Positions 42,828 to 52,710 of a DNA stretch of 64,000 nucleotides are shown here, piece by piece. The stretch covers positions 1 to 64,000 of the forward strand of contig FNUU01000004.1 in NCBI GenBank assembly GCA_900108205.1. Direction: 5' to 3'. The translations under genes and the position numbers were made by a program. Each line of letters begins with the position of its first letter. Position 1 is the first letter of the stretch. This DNA is from Eubacterium ruminantium. Its GTDB lineage: Bacteria; Bacillota; Clostridia; Lachnospirales; Lachnospiraceae. The notes below the pieces were generated by a model. It ran no database searches. It saw only the letters and a list, made by a program, of their open reading frames with translations, and was not told where the DNA came from.

Positions 42828-44309
42828 TTATTTTATATTAAACTTCTTATTCAGCTTTGAATTTATGGTAAGACTGATATTTATCTTTCTGTCAGTAAAA
42901 CCATATGAATAAAGTGCATCTCTCATTGTCCATGAAAGGTCGCTGAAGAACGGCCAGTTTCCTACTCCATCCGTCTTCGGAACCGCCAGCTCCACATCGT
43001 TTTTACCGGCCTTGTCGGCCTTCTCTACCTTTTCCACCATATATTCATTGATCTCTCTGCATTTCTCACTGCTGATATTCATTACATTTGCTTCAAGATA
43101 AACCTTCTCTCCTGTAAAAAGTGAAAGCGGAAAAACTATAGCCATTATCACTATAACAGTATCAACCGCCTTTACCTTTCTGCTTAAAAACGCTATAGAA
43201 ACCGTCGCCCAGACAAGTCCGTAGAAAAATACAGAAAACAGAAGATCTCCTCTTGTTATATCCTGAGGCTTTGTTCTTGCGCACATAACAAAACAGAACA
43301 GTCCGGATATCAGAGCCCCCTCAAAGAAACAGATGACCGCCTTCTTAAACTCTGCCGCATCCTCGTCGTCCTTATTTCTTTTTCCTACAACAATAATACA
43401 TACCAAAGCTCCGACAATCACAGCCAGTATAAGTATCACACAAAATGTGTTAAGCTCATTTCTTCCATGATATAAACACTTTGCGGTCTCATGGAACATA
43501 AAGCCCTCCGAGAAGCTTCCCGCTCTTCCTCCCGAAGATTCAAAGATAAGCGAAACGATCCAGAGGACAAAACTGAGAAAATATATCCACCTTGTGACAA
43601 ATATTTCCTTAAGTTTTTTCTTTCTTCTTATAAGAAGGATCAGTTCATCAAGCAGTGTCTTGCCCACAAATGCCATATAGATCACTGCCGGATAAAGATT
43701 CGAGAATAATACCATATATATAATGACAATTCCGAGTCCCTTTGCAAGAGCTTTTCCCTTCTCACTATAAATATCCAGAAAGTTATCTGAAATTATATAC
43801 ATAACAAAACTACCCGCAATAAGATTCGGGATAGTATAGAAGAAATATCTTGTTACATCCAGTGAGAAAAACAGATGCTGATTCCCCTGTTCATTTCCCC
43901 TGAGTATCCAAAAATGAAATGTAATAAAGAGAACTGTACATACATTTTCAATAAGATATCCTGCCTTGAAGCAGTTTCTGAGCAATCTCTTAAAGCAAAA
44001 TGCATATACAGTGATGCATAAACTTAGTATGATGGCATAACTGAGCTCAAGAGACCTGAAAAAATCACCATTTATCGGCATTATCACATACCTTCCGATA
44101 GCCGAAGCAAGCGGCATAAGTATCTCCGGAAGAACCCTCGAAGGATTCCAGATACCCCACTCCGGAAGGAGCGATCTTCTGCATATTAAAAACGCCCAGT
44201 CGTCTGAATCAAGAATGGAAAGAGGATGAATATACCCAAAAAAGATCATCATGAATGAAAATATTATAGCTCCGACAGCTAATTCTTTTTTAACAAAACG
44301 AGTCTTCAC
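42828..44309 (-). CDS. Multi-spanning membrane protein, possible GtrC-type glycosyltransferase
   Basis: About 493 residues with some 11-12 hydrophobic helices. An N-terminal loop FGYIHPLSILDSDDWAF, RRSLLPEWGIWNPSRVLPEI carries acidic residues just after the first helix, as in GT-C glycosyltransferases. The C-terminus is an outward soluble tail (VELAVPKTDGVGNWPFFSDL, SWTMRDALYSYG). The GTG start at 44309 has GGAGG eight bases upstream; an ATG at 44345 has none but is possible. Next to a GtrB-like GT2 gene; together they could attach a side-chain sugar outside the membrane, as in three-component Gtr systems, without a visible GtrA flippase. Family not recognised for certain. Confidence 0.7.
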   Translation of the reverse strand: MKTRFVKKELAVGAIIFSFMMIFFGYIHPLSILDSDDWAFLICRRSLLPEWGIWNPSRVLPEILMPLASAIGRYVIMPINGDFFRSLELSYAIILSLCITVYAFCFKRLLRNCFKAGYLIENVCTVLFITFHFWILRGNEQGNQHLFFSLDVTRYFFYTIPNLIAGSFVMYIISDNFLDIYSEKGKALAKGLGIVIIYMVLFSNLYPAVIYMAFVGKTLLDELILLIRRKKKLKEIFVTRWIYFLSFVLWIVSLIFESSGGRAGSFSEGFMFHETAKCLYHGRNELNTFCVILILAVIVGALVCIIVVGKRNKDDEDAAEFKKAVICFFEGALISGLFCFVMCARTKPQDITRGDLLFSVFFYGLVWATVSIAFLSRKVKAVDTVIVIMAIVFPLSLFTGEKVYLEANVMNISSEKCREINEYMVEKVEKADKAGKNDVELAVPKTDGVGNWPFFSDLSWTMRDALYSYGFTDRKINISLTINSKLNKKFNIK

Positions 44310-44420
44310 ACCCATTTCCTCCATTAATTTTTCACAAATATTCATCGTTTATTATTGCACAAATTATTTTTTTAGTCTATACTCAATTTTGCTTTTCAGA
44401 CAAAGCATTATATATGTATA

Positions 44421-44506
44421 TTGAGAAGAAAACCCGCATCTCATAATCCTGCGGGACTAAAGTTCCTATGAAAAACAAACACTCACTTCGTTCCTGTTTT
44501 TCATAG
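44421..44506. repeat. Dispersed palindromic repeat, 44.4-kb copy
   Basis: TTGAGAAGAAAACCCGCATC then TCATAATCCTGCGGGACTAA, AGTTCC repeats the module order of the copy at 4072-4125. It is followed by a 12-bp stem CTATGAAAAACA/TGTTTTTCATAG (44466-44477, 44495-44506). It occupies the divergent spacer between two surface genes and may influence both. Confidence 0.7.
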
Positions 44507-44542
44507 TTTAATATATGTTTATAGAAGAATCGAGTTGTTTTC

Positions 44543-46669
44543 ATGGAAGATAAAGAATTGAAAAATGATATTTCGAACACATCCGAAAGTATAACCCCGG
44601 ACCTGGCTCCGGCAAAGCATATAAAGCTCCGCCGCTTCTTCTACGGTTTTGGAATCTTTATATCTCTTCTTATGCTCCTTTGCTGCACTCTTATATGCTG
44701 CAGCTCGATATGGCTTACCACCACCTGGGGAGACACTCTCTCCTTCGATTCCATAATATTTCAGCTTAAATCGCCGATGAAGGGAACCGGAAACGGAATG
44801 ATAGGCGCATACATACTTAAGGCCGCAGTTCCAACATTTCTCCTGTTTATAGCCGCTGTTCTTATGTATATTCTCTTTGTAGGAAGATACAGAAGGAAAA
44901 ATCCGGGCACAAAAAAAGCCAAAAACAGGTACATAATCACCCTGTCCATAACGCTTATCACCTCTGTCGCAATGTTTACAACAGGCTTCATAACCCTCTG
45001 GTACAAGGCCGGTCTCGGTGAATATCTTAAGAATATAAATACCGAATCACCGTTTATCGAGTCTTCTTACGTGGATCCGGCGGAAACTGAACTTACATTT
45101 CCGGAGAAGAAGCGAAATGTTATATACATCTTCCTGGAATCCGTTGAGATGACCTTCACAGACGAGGAAAATGGCGGTGCCTGGGACAGCAATCTTATCC
45201 CAAACCTTACTCAGCTTAATCTTGACGGTATCGGAGAGGATTTTTCAGGAAATGAGCCCGGTCTGAACGGCGGATACTCTCTCTGGGGCACCTCCTGGAC
45301 CATGGGCGCCATGTTTGCTCAGACAAGCGGTCTTCCGCTCAAGATATCCATCGACGGCAACAGCATGGATACTCAGGACAGCTTCTTTCCAACCATTACA
45401 ACCTTTGGAGATATACTGCAGCAGAACGGCTATAAAAATGTTCTTGCCTTTGGTTCAGATGCTGAATTCGGCGGCAGAAAAGCTTATTTCTCCTCTCACG
45501 GCAACTATGAGATACATGATTATTACTATGCAAAGAATAACGGTCTGATCCCTTCAAATTACTTTGTATTCTGGGGCTTTGAGGATCAGAAGCTCTTTGA
45601 CTTTGCAAAGAAGGATCTTACAGAGCTTGCATCCGGCGACCAGCCGTTTAACTATACAATGCTTACAGTTGATACACATTTTGAAGATGGATATGTATGT
45701 CCTCTATGTCAGAAAGAACACAGTATTCAGTACGAAAATGTTTACTCCTGCTCAGACAGGCAGGTCACAGAATTCGTAAAATGGTGTCAGACTCAGGACT
45801 GGTATGAAAATACCACCATAGTCCTCTGCGGCGACCATCCAACCATGGACAAGGACTTCTGCACCGATCTCTCCGGCAATTATTTAAGAAGAGTATATAC
45901 TTCCGTCATTAATTCAGCAGTTCAGAATCCTGATCCTGACAGAAAACGTGTTTTTTCAACATTTGATATGTTTCCGACCACGCTTGCAGCCATGGGAGTA
46001 AAAATCGAAGGCAACCGCCTCGGTCTCGGAACCAACCTTTATTCAAAGGAAGCCACACTTACCGAGCTGTACGGCCGTGACGAAGAGCAGGAAAACCTGA
46101 AAATGCATTCCGAATTCATGGACAGAATATCAAATGTCGATGCAAATTCAACAAAAATGCTGGAACGCCAGGATAAATACCTTCACAGAGCCAAGGTTGC
46201 TCTGGTTATCGATGACAGCCTGGATCTGATATATACAAGGAAGAAATCCGAAGACAGCACAGAGGCCACAAACACGGACAGCCCAAAAAATAACGCAGTA
46301 TGGAATGACGGTTCAGAACCTCTTCCATTTGATACTGATGAGATAAACAAGATCAGTGATACCTATAATCCGGATTTAAAGAAACATACCATCTCAGCCG
46401 TCTTCACCAATACCGATAAATTCGATGAAAATTATATCGACAAGGTAATACTGAAGATAACCTATGCCGACGGAGAGAGCATAGAAAAGGAAATGAGTAT
46501 CAAGAACAATTATTTTGATGAGATCCGCTATCTCATCTATGATACAGAATTAAGCCACGACGAAATGCAGGGCAGTCTCACAATGCAGATGACCATCATT
46601 TCCAGAAGCGGTGCCGAGATCACTCAGAGTAACTGGATCAGAAAGGCTGAGCCAACCAAACATAAATAA
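44543..46669 (+). CDS. LtaS/MdoB-like membrane phosphotransferase
   Basis: A 708-residue protein of the alkaline phosphatase-like LTA synthase family, which moves phosphoglycerol- or other polyol-phosphate groups onto surface glycans. Three N-terminal helices (about 32-60, 88-115, 130-155) and an extracellular catalytic domain from about residue 190: YIFLESVEMTFTDEE (metal Glu199), SLWGTSWTMGAMFAQTSGLP (catalytic Thr near 253), MLTVDTHFEDGYVCPLCQKE and VLCGDHPTMDKDFC. After the catalytic part there is an extra tail of about 150 residues (600-708) with no known motif. It is on the plus strand, divergent from the polysaccharide genes, and ends at the terminator at 46711-46760. Probably adds phosphoglycerol-like groups. 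Confidence 0.88.
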   Translation: MEDKELKNDISNTSESITPDLAPAKHIKLRRFFYGFGIFISLLMLLCCTLICCSSIWLTTTWGDTLSFDSIIFQLKSPMKGTGNGMIGAYILKAAVPTFLLFIAAVLMYILFVGRYRRKNPGTKKAKNRYIITLSITLITSVAMFTTGFITLWYKAGLGEYLKNINTESPFIESSYVDPAETELTFPEKKRNVIYIFLESVEMTFTDEENGGAWDSNLIPNLTQLNLDGIGEDFSGNEPGLNGGYSLWGTSWTMGAMFAQTSGLPLKISIDGNSMDTQDSFFPTITTFGDILQQNGYKNVLAFGSDAEFGGRKAYFSSHGNYEIHDYYYAKNNGLIPSNYFVFWGFEDQKLFDFAKKDLTELASGDQPFNYTMLTVDTHFEDGYVCPLCQKEHSIQYENVYSCSDRQVTEFVKWCQTQDWYENTTIVLCGDHPTMDKDFCTDLSGNYLRRVYTSVINSAVQNPDPDRKRVFSTFDMFPTTLAAMGVKIEGNRLGLGTNLYSKEATLTELYGRDEEQENLKMHSEFMDRISNVDANSTKMLERQDKYLHRAKVALVIDDSLDLIYTRKKSEDSTEATNTDSPKNNAVWNDGSEPLPFDTDEINKISDTYNPDLKKHTISAVFTNTDKFDENYIDKVILKITYADGESIEKEMSIKNNYFDEIRYLIYDTELSHDEMQGSLTMQMTIISRSGAEITQSNWIRKAEPTKHK

Positions 46670-46710
46670 ATATACGGAACGGTTTTTACAGAACAAAACA
46701 CTGTTTCTAA

Positions 46711-46760
46711 AAAAAGTCCTCAACCCTGATATCATATCGTATCGGAGTTGAGGACTTTTT
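46711..46760. terminator. Bidirectional terminator
   Basis: A 14-bp perfect stem AAAAAGTCCTCAAC/GTTGAGGACTTTTT (46711-46724, 46747-46760). It lies between two convergent genes and has T runs on both strands; the right arm touches the stop codon of the galactofuranosyltransferase-like gene. Confidence 0.9.
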
Positions 46761-47851
46761 TATCCCTTGCACTTCTTTACTGCTGCAAGTGTAAAGTAGC
46801 CTTTTTTAAGTTTTTCGGAAACTGACCTTGCGCCATTTTTCAGTCTTTCATAGTCTTCATTTGAGAGACTCTTCAGTTTATCAGGTATCTCGTAGAGCGA
46901 ATCAACAACAATACCGGCTTCATTTTCCTGAACAAATTTAGCAAGCGCCGCTTCCTTCCAGATTATTACAGGTATGCCGGAAGCAAGATAGAGTGAGGTT
47001 TTGTGGGGATTATTGATCTTCAGATACTTTCCAAAGGCTCCCTCGCATTCCTCAGCAGATTCACCATCCCATACAAGTCCGAAGCTTCCGGACAGGTTAT
47101 ACGGAAGCTCATCCGGCATAAAGGAACCCTTATAGAATATATTGCTCTTCTCTTCATCCTCGTAATTCACGCCATACAGATTAAACTTCACTGTATCCGG
47201 AAGATTATAAACATATCCCGCCTTGGTCCTGCTGAGATTTCCCGCGATTATCACCGGAGCATCCAAGCTGTCATCCTTAGGCTCTGACGGAACGACCATA
47301 TCTTCCGTCAGCTCAGGAATTATATAATCAAATATTTCCAGAGACACCAGCTTACGCCTGTCTAAGCCAAGCTCAACCATTTTTTCGAGCATGTCCTGAT
47401 TATGAACTATTATCCTGTTACCAAAATGAAGCGCCTTCTGCTCAATCTCAAGTCTCTTTTTCTTCATCCTGGTCATATTCTCATAACCCGCTACCGCCAT
47501 TCTCAGGTAGTCCAGATCATGTATCAAAAAGATGATCCTTCCGCCTCTTTTTCTTATATCTCTGAAAACAGAGGAAAGAAAAATGCTGTGCTCTATAGTA
47601 GGATACTGGATCAGGATGGTATCTCCCGCACCGATATCCCTGGTAACCTTGCTCCAGACCTTCCTTATCTGAAAATGAGCCTGAAACTTCTTCACCTTGC
47701 CTAACGATCTTCTGTCTTCCATGATGGCCGGTATCCGAAGTTCCTGATAACCTGCCCCTTCCAGGATCGTTTCCACATCATCTCTCGCCTTAACTCCCGC
47801 TGTTTTTACAAGATATTTTTCGTCCGGTATCTCTTTTGTAAAATATTTCAT
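46760..47851 (-). CDS. Glycosyltransferase, galactofuranosyltransferase-like
   Basis: A 363-residue GT-B enzyme resembling bacterial beta-1,6-galactofuranosyltransferases and Gtf3-like enzymes. DTILIQYPTIEHSIFLSSVF, RGGRIIFLIHDLDYLRMAVA and the C-terminal AGNLSRTKAGYVYNLPDTVK, FGLVWDGESAEECEGAFGKY and LKINNPHKTSLYLASGIPVI are typical. The last segment corresponds to the nucleotide-binding part. Its neighbours include UDP-galactopyranose mutase elsewhere in the locus, supporting a UDP-galactofuranose donor, but this is inferred. It may also belong with the polyphosphate gene directly upstream (20-base gap). Confidence 0.8.
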   Translation of the reverse strand: MKYFTKEIPDEKYLVKTAGVKARDDVETILEGAGYQELRIPAIMEDRRSLGKVKKFQAHFQIRKVWSKVTRDIGAGDTILIQYPTIEHSIFLSSVFRDIRKRGGRIIFLIHDLDYLRMAVAGYENMTRMKKKRLEIEQKALHFGNRIIVHNQDMLEKMVELGLDRRKLVSLEIFDYIIPELTEDMVVPSEPKDDSLDAPVIIAGNLSRTKAGYVYNLPDTVKFNLYGVNYEDEEKSNIFYKGSFMPDELPYNLSGSFGLVWDGESAEECEGAFGKYLKINNPHKTSLYLASGIPVIIWKEAALAKFVQENEAGIVVDSLYEIPDKLKSLSNEDYERLKNGARSVSEKLKKGYFTLAAVKKCKG

Positions 47852-47871
47852 TATTATTCCTCTTAGTTTTG

Positions 47872-49368
47872 TTATTTGTCATCTTTATCCATATCTTCAA
47901 GCTTTTTCTCGATAGCCTTAATGATTATCTTCAAAGCTTTGATACGTGCATATTTCTTATCATTTGATTCCAGTACATACCAAGGAGCAAATTTGGTATT
48001 GGTCTTCTGGAGCATTTCATCAACAGCAACCTCATACAGATCCCATTTTTCACGGTTACGCCAGTCTTCATCAGTGATCTTCCACTGCTTTTCCGGAGTA
48101 TTCTGTCTCTCTGTAAATCTGGCCAGCTGAGTATCCTTATCAATCTGTACCCAAAATTTGACGATCACAGCATTCCAGTCCGCCAGCTCCTTCTCGAATT
48201 CATTTATCTCATTATAGGCCCGCTGCCAGTCATTCTCTGAACAGAAGCCTTCGAGTCTCTCAACCATAACTCTTCCATACCAGGTTCTGTCAAATATCGC
48301 AATATGTCCATCCTTCGGGAGTCTATTCCAGAATCTCCAAAGATAGTGCCTTGCCTTCTCAGCCGGTTCCGGACTCGCTATCGGATGCACCACATATCCT
48401 CTCGGATCAAGTGCCGCAGCAATCCTCTTGATATTTCCGCCCTTTCCGGCAGCATCCCAGCCTTCATAAGCTATGATAACAGGTATCTTTTTATGGTAGA
48501 GCTCGTTATGAAGCTCTCCCAGCCTTTTCTGCAGCTTATCCAGCTCCACTCTGTATTCCGCCTCCGGAATTGACTTATCCAGAGGAATATCCTTAAGATA
48601 AGGAATCTTCTTCAGCTGAAATGTATTCTGCAGGAGCGGCGCTTTCTGGTGAAGCTCCGCATTCTCGAGCGCTGTATCAATGCTCGAAATGAGTATCTCC
48701 GTCATCTGAAGCTCCGCCCATTTCTTGCTGGAAGAATCTATAAAATACCATGGCGCTACAAACTGATTTGTAGCCTCAATATATTCGTCATAAACATCCA
48801 TGCATTTTTCATAATGTTTATTCTGCCACTTATCCTTCTCGGAAACACGCCATTTCGTATACGCATCATCCTCCAGATCTCTGATACGTTTTCTCTGCGT
48901 CTTCTCATCAATATGGAAGAAGAATTTTACCACCAGATAGCCGTTATCATTAAGCTGTCTCTCAAAACGCTTAACACTTGTAAGATATTCCTTATATTTT
49001 TTATCATCTATTTTTCCTGCAAGCTTTGAGTATGTAACCTCATCCATCCAGCTTCCGTCGAAGAAGCTTATCTTACCGGCTTTTGGAATCTTTACAAAAT
49101 ATTTATAAAGAAACGGTCTCCTCTTCTCCTCGTCCGTAGTCTTTGTAAGTGTCTCGCAATTAAAGAATCTCGGATCCAGGTTCTTAATTATCCTTCCGAG
49201 AACACTGCCCTTTCCGGCTGCCCCCCAGCCATCAATAACAACAAGTACCGGCAGATTTTTTTCTTTAATAGTCACCTGCCTGGTTGCCAGCGTCTGTCTT
49301 GCTTTTTCCAGTCTCTCCGAAAGCTCCGCATCATCCGGTTTCTCTTCTTTCACCCATTCCTTTAACAT
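47872..49368 (-). CDS. pap: Polyphosphate:AMP phosphotransferase (tandem PPK2 domains)
   Basis: A 498-residue protein with two PPK2 domains. The N-terminal one has VLVVIDGWGAAGKGSVLGRI and the C-terminal one PVIIAYEGWDAAGKGGNIKR, ALDPRGYVVHPIASPEPAEK, YLWRFWNRLPKDGHIAIFDR and TWYGRVMVERLEGF. Two-domain PPK2 enzymes usually convert AMP to ADP with polyphosphate. The first domain keeps Walker A (GAAGKG) but has diverged in the Arg-rich lid; the second keeps the strong set. Cytoplasmic, energy and nucleotide recycling. Its link with the surface locus is only proximity. Confidence 0.9.
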   Translation of the reverse strand: MLKEWVKEEKPDDAELSERLEKARQTLATRQVTIKEKNLPVLVVIDGWGAAGKGSVLGRIIKNLDPRFFNCETLTKTTDEEKRRPFLYKYFVKIPKAGKISFFDGSWMDEVTYSKLAGKIDDKKYKEYLTSVKRFERQLNDNGYLVVKFFFHIDEKTQRKRIRDLEDDAYTKWRVSEKDKWQNKHYEKCMDVYDEYIEATNQFVAPWYFIDSSSKKWAELQMTEILISSIDTALENAELHQKAPLLQNTFQLKKIPYLKDIPLDKSIPEAEYRVELDKLQKRLGELHNELYHKKIPVIIAYEGWDAAGKGGNIKRIAAALDPRGYVVHPIASPEPAEKARHYLWRFWNRLPKDGHIAIFDRTWYGRVMVERLEGFCSENDWQRAYNEINEFEKELADWNAVIVKFWVQIDKDTQLARFTERQNTPEKQWKITDEDWRNREKWDLYEVAVDEMLQKTNTKFAPWYVLESNDKKYARIKALKIIIKAIEKKLEDMDKDDK

Positions 49369-49458
49369 AAGCTACCTCCCATTCTGCCACACAAAACCTG
49401 CAGCTTCTAATAACACTTAAACCTGCGATCACAATACAATGACATCTCCCCCGAACCG

Positions 49459-51372
49459 TCATTTACTGTTAAATGAATCTACCATCTCCTGAAGCTCTAT
49501 AAATCGTTCCATTTTGGCTTCAATCTCCGCATCAACCTTTTCCTTCTCCCTGGTAAGTTCCATCAAATGCGGATAATCCGTTGCGGCCTTAACCATCATT
49601 TCCGACAGTTCTGCACTTTTTTCTTCTAAAGCTTCAATCTCACCCTCTATATTATCATATTCTTTCTGTTCTTTGTAGGAAAGCTTTGTTTTTTCTCTTG
49701 GTTGTTTGTAACTGTTTTTGGATTTTCTGCCATTTTCCGGCTCTTCATTATCCTTTTTACCATTATCTGCAGCCGCCTGCTTACTTTCAGCCTGCCCTCC
49801 AGCGCTTACAGTCCCCGCTATCGCCTGCCTGTGAAGAAGATAATCCGAGTAGCCGCCTTCGCTTTGGAACAGCGTTCCATCCTCCGTAAATGCAAATATC
49901 CTCGTTACGACTCTGTCCAGGAAATATCTGTCATGAGAAACCGTTATCACTATTCCGGCAAAGCTGTCCAGGAAGTCCTCGAGTATACGCAGAGTCTGAA
50001 TATCCAGATCATTTGTCGGCTCATCAAGAATTATTACATTTGGTGCTTCCATAAGTACCTTAAGAAGATACAGTCTTCTTTTCTCACCACCCGAAAGCTT
50101 CTCTATAGGAGCATACTGCATAGCTGCATCAAAAAGAAAACGTTCGCACATCACAGAAGCAGAGGTCAGCCCATCATTTGTCCGGACATATTCCGCCGTC
50201 TCCCTGATATAATCTATAACCCTCATACTCTCGATCTTTTTTATGCGATTGCTGTCCAGTCCGGAATACCCCTCTCCGGAAAAATCCTTTGCCGCTCTGT
50301 AAAGCGCCTCGTTTTCCTGGCTGAAATAACCGATCTTAATGGTCTGACCAATCTCTATCTCTCCGCTGTCAGGAACGATCTCTCCCACCAGACATTTAAG
50401 CAGCGTTGATTTTCCGCATCCATTCGGACCGATTATTCCTATACGATCCAGTTTATTGAAGGTATACGAAAAATTTCTGAAGAGGATTCTCTCACCATAT
50501 CCCTTACTGATATTATCCAAAATGATGGTCTTGTTTCCCATCCTCTGAGGAAGAGAGCTCAGCTCGACATTTCTCTCATCTTCAGGTCTTTCTCTGTCGC
50601 GAAGCTCTTCAAAACGCTTGATGTGCGCCTTCTGCTTTGTGGTTCTCGCTCTTGCGCCTCTCCTGATCCAGGCAAGATCCTTTCTGAAAAGTGTCGCCGC
50701 CTTCCTCTCTGCAGCCTTTTCAAAATCCAATCGCTGCTGCTTCAGCTCCAGATACCCCGAATAATTTGCAGTATATCGATAAGCATTCCCCTTATCGATC
50801 TCAATGATCTGATCCGTCACCTCATCCAGAAAATATCTGTCATGAGTGACCATAAGCACTGCTCCCCTATATCGCTGAAGAAACTCCTCCAGCCACTCTA
50901 TCATCTCGGAATCCAAATGATTGGTCGGCTCATCCAATATAAGAAGATCCGCCGGTGTCATGATTGCCGCCACAAGAGCCGCCCTCTTCTTCTGGCCTCC
51001 CGACAAAATTCCGGGCATACACTCAGGATCATTTATTCCCATCTTGGCCAGATTTGCCTTGATTTCTCCCATTTTATCCCAGTGGTCACCACCCGAATAA
51101 ATGGCATCCGTAATGTTCTCCAGAAGATTTTTATTCAGATCAAACTCAGGATTCTGCGGAAGATACGATATACGTATGTCATTTCCCATTATAACCTTCC
51201 CTGAATCTGCCTCCACCCTTCCTGCGGTAATTGCCAGAAGCGTCGATTTTCCGGTACCGTTTGCACCTACGACACCAATCTTATCTGCACTGTCTATTCC
51301 GATACTGACATCATTCAGCACCGGCTTTGACATATATGTTTTTGATATATTTTCAAGATTTAAAATGTTCAA
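49459..51372 (-). CDS. ABC-F family ATPase (Uup/EttA-type)
   Basis: A 637-residue ABC-F protein: two ATPase domains and no membrane domain. Domain 1: Walker A GVVGANGTGKSTLLAI near residue 36, signature LSGGQKKRAALVAAIM, Walker B ADLLILDEPTNHLDSEMIEW. The linker (VELSSLPQRMGNKTIILDNI) leads to domain 2: GIIGPNGCGKSTLLKCLVGE, LSGGEKRRLYLLKV, NVIILDEPTNDLDIQTLRIL. The C-terminal part has a Gly/Asn/Lys-rich linker and a coiled-coil (about 575-637), typical of Uup-like members. Such proteins act on the ribosome or on DNA-replication processes; antibiotic-resistance function cannot be excluded. Its ATG overlaps the tyrosine phosphatase stop by four bases, giving coupled translation. Confidence 0.92.
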   Translation of the reverse strand: MNILNLENISKTYMSKPVLNDVSIGIDSADKIGVVGANGTGKSTLLAITAGRVEADSGKVIMGNDIRISYLPQNPEFDLNKNLLENITDAIYSGGDHWDKMGEIKANLAKMGINDPECMPGILSGGQKKRAALVAAIMTPADLLILDEPTNHLDSEMIEWLEEFLQRYRGAVLMVTHDRYFLDEVTDQIIEIDKGNAYRYTANYSGYLELKQQRLDFEKAAERKAATLFRKDLAWIRRGARARTTKQKAHIKRFEELRDRERPEDERNVELSSLPQRMGNKTIILDNISKGYGERILFRNFSYTFNKLDRIGIIGPNGCGKSTLLKCLVGEIVPDSGEIEIGQTIKIGYFSQENEALYRAAKDFSGEGYSGLDSNRIKKIESMRVIDYIRETAEYVRTNDGLTSASVMCERFLFDAAMQYAPIEKLSGGEKRRLYLLKVLMEAPNVIILDEPTNDLDIQTLRILEDFLDSFAGIVITVSHDRYFLDRVVTRIFAFTEDGTLFQSEGGYSDYLLHRQAIAGTVSAGGQAESKQAAADNGKKDNEEPENGRKSKNSYKQPREKTKLSYKEQKEYDNIEGEIEALEEKSAELSEMMVKAATDYPHLMELTREKEKVDAEIEAKMERFIELQEMVDSFNSK

Positions 51373-51869
51373 AACTGCTTACTCTCTTTATCATATAATT
51401 TACCGGACATTTTGAGATACTGCAGAAATCCTTTGCATCCCTCCACAACATCTCTGAACGTTGCATCAAAATCCCGGGTATACCACGGATCCGCTACATT
51501 TCCGGGTCTATCTGTATAATCCATCAGTAGGGAAATCTTCCCCTCCGGATCCCCTCCGAGAATCCTCGGCATCCATCTCATATTTTCACTGTCCATGCCT
51601 ATTATATAATCATATTCCATATAGTCTGATTTGACAAGAAGCTCCGCCGTTTTTCCCGCACAGGATATTCCTGCCTCCGCCAGTTTTTTTCTTGCCGGAG
51701 GATACACCGGATTTCCGCGCTCTCCCCATATCTCATCCGTATGCGTTGCCCTTGATTCTATATGAAATTCATTCGCCAGCCCGGCAGCAGCAACCATATC
51801 CTTAAATACAAACTCAGCCATCGGCGATCTACAGATATTGCCGTGACAGACGAATAAGACTTTTATCAT
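51369..51869 (-). CDS. Low-molecular-weight protein tyrosine phosphatase
   Basis: A 166-residue phosphatase of the arsenate reductase-like LMW-PTP family. The P-loop is VLFVCHGNICRSPMAEF with Cys9 and Arg15 (CHGNICRS, a match to C-x5-R-S), and the general-acid Asp lies in SLLMDYTDRPGNVADPWYTRD. KFLQYLKMS ends the fold. In capsule systems such enzymes act on BY-kinase targets, but the Wzz-like protein here has no tyrosine kinase motifs, so a partner is not evident. GGAG lies before the ATG. Overlaps the ABC-F gene by four bases. Confidence 0.92.
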   Translation of the reverse strand: MIKVLFVCHGNICRSPMAEFVFKDMVAAAGLANEFHIESRATHTDEIWGERGNPVYPPARKKLAEAGISCAGKTAELLVKSDYMEYDYIIGMDSENMRWMPRILGGDPEGKISLLMDYTDRPGNVADPWYTRDFDATFRDVVEGCKGFLQYLKMSGKLYDKESKQF

Positions 51870-52012
51870 AGTTTTGATTTACTCCTTTTTGCCCTGAAAC
51901 GCCTTATTTTGCAAGGGTTTCCGGGGATTATATGAAATGCTCTAAAATGTGTGAATGTGGCAAATCAGAGCAGATAGCCATTGAACCTCATTCTACGTCT
52001 CTTTTATCATCC

Positions 52013-52708
52013 CTACGGCCTATCCGCAATTATCCCTTCAATAATACTTGCAATATTACTAGACACCAGACCCTTTACATTGTGTATATCCTGATTGATA
52101 CATTTTTCCTGTGCAATCGCAACAGCCACATTCTCTGCAAGATCACCAATTTTACTATTCTTCTTAGAATTCATTCCAGTAGCCTCTAGCAGCACATTAT
52201 ATGGATGTCTATACCTTTTCTTCTCATCCAATTCAAAGAACTTATCATCATTATCCTTGATATATTTTTCATAGGCCCCTTCTATATGCAAAAGCAAGAA
52301 CACCTCAAAGCCAGGATTCGTAATTCCAATAATATTACTCTTCTCGCCTTCCTTGATAAGGTCCTCGTATCCCGATACCTTTTCCTCAAATATATCAGCA
52401 TCGAAAATGACAATCATTTTATCGTGTTCCTTATCAAAATCCAGCGTCTCATCGTCTTTCAATGTTTCGGCAAATGCAAGTAACTGCTTTGGATAAGAAA
52501 GATTACTGTGTTCTTCCGTCTTTTCCATTAGTCGAATATCAATTAATGGATGAATGTTTAAGGTCTTTCTTAAATCAATTAATTTTCTAAAATAAAACGT
52601 TTCCGTATTAGCCCCTTCACAGATGAAGAAGTACTTTCTAAATGGCTCTATCTGTTCTTCTGCATCTGAAGGTCTAACATTCCAATTTGTATAAGTGTGA
52701 ATTGGCAT
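52013..52708 (-). CDS. rloB-like: RloB-like protein (AbiL component)
   Basis: A 231-residue protein of the RloB family, a TOPRIM-like nuclease-related fold. KYFFICEGANTETFYFRKLI with the E-G-x-x-T-E motif is the family hallmark; KMIVIFDADIFEEKVSGYED supplies the Asp-x-Asp, and NIIGITNPGFEVFLLLHIEG is the C-terminal signature. It partners the AAA ATPase gene upstream (gap of two bases). The pair RloA-RloB corresponds to AbiL-type abortive-infection systems described in Lactococcus: the ATPase senses infection and the RloB part is the likely effector. No toxin-like residues beyond the TOPRIM pattern were seen. Confidence 0.85.
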   Translation of the reverse strand: MPIHTYTNWNVRPSDAEEQIEPFRKYFFICEGANTETFYFRKLIDLRKTLNIHPLIDIRLMEKTEEHSNLSYPKQLLAFAETLKDDETLDFDKEHDKMIVIFDADIFEEKVSGYEDLIKEGEKSNIIGITNPGFEVFLLLHIEGAYEKYIKDNDDKFFELDEKKRYRHPYNVLLEATGMNSKKNSKIGDLAENVAVAIAQEKCINQDIHNVKGLVSSNIASIIEGIIADRP

Positions 52709-52710
52709 AG

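Noticed and set aside
51870..52012. Attachment site or integrase remnant next to the defence pair
   Set aside because: ACGCCTTATTTTGCAAGG resembles sequences seen near some integrase genes, but no second copy was found at the other edge of the pair.
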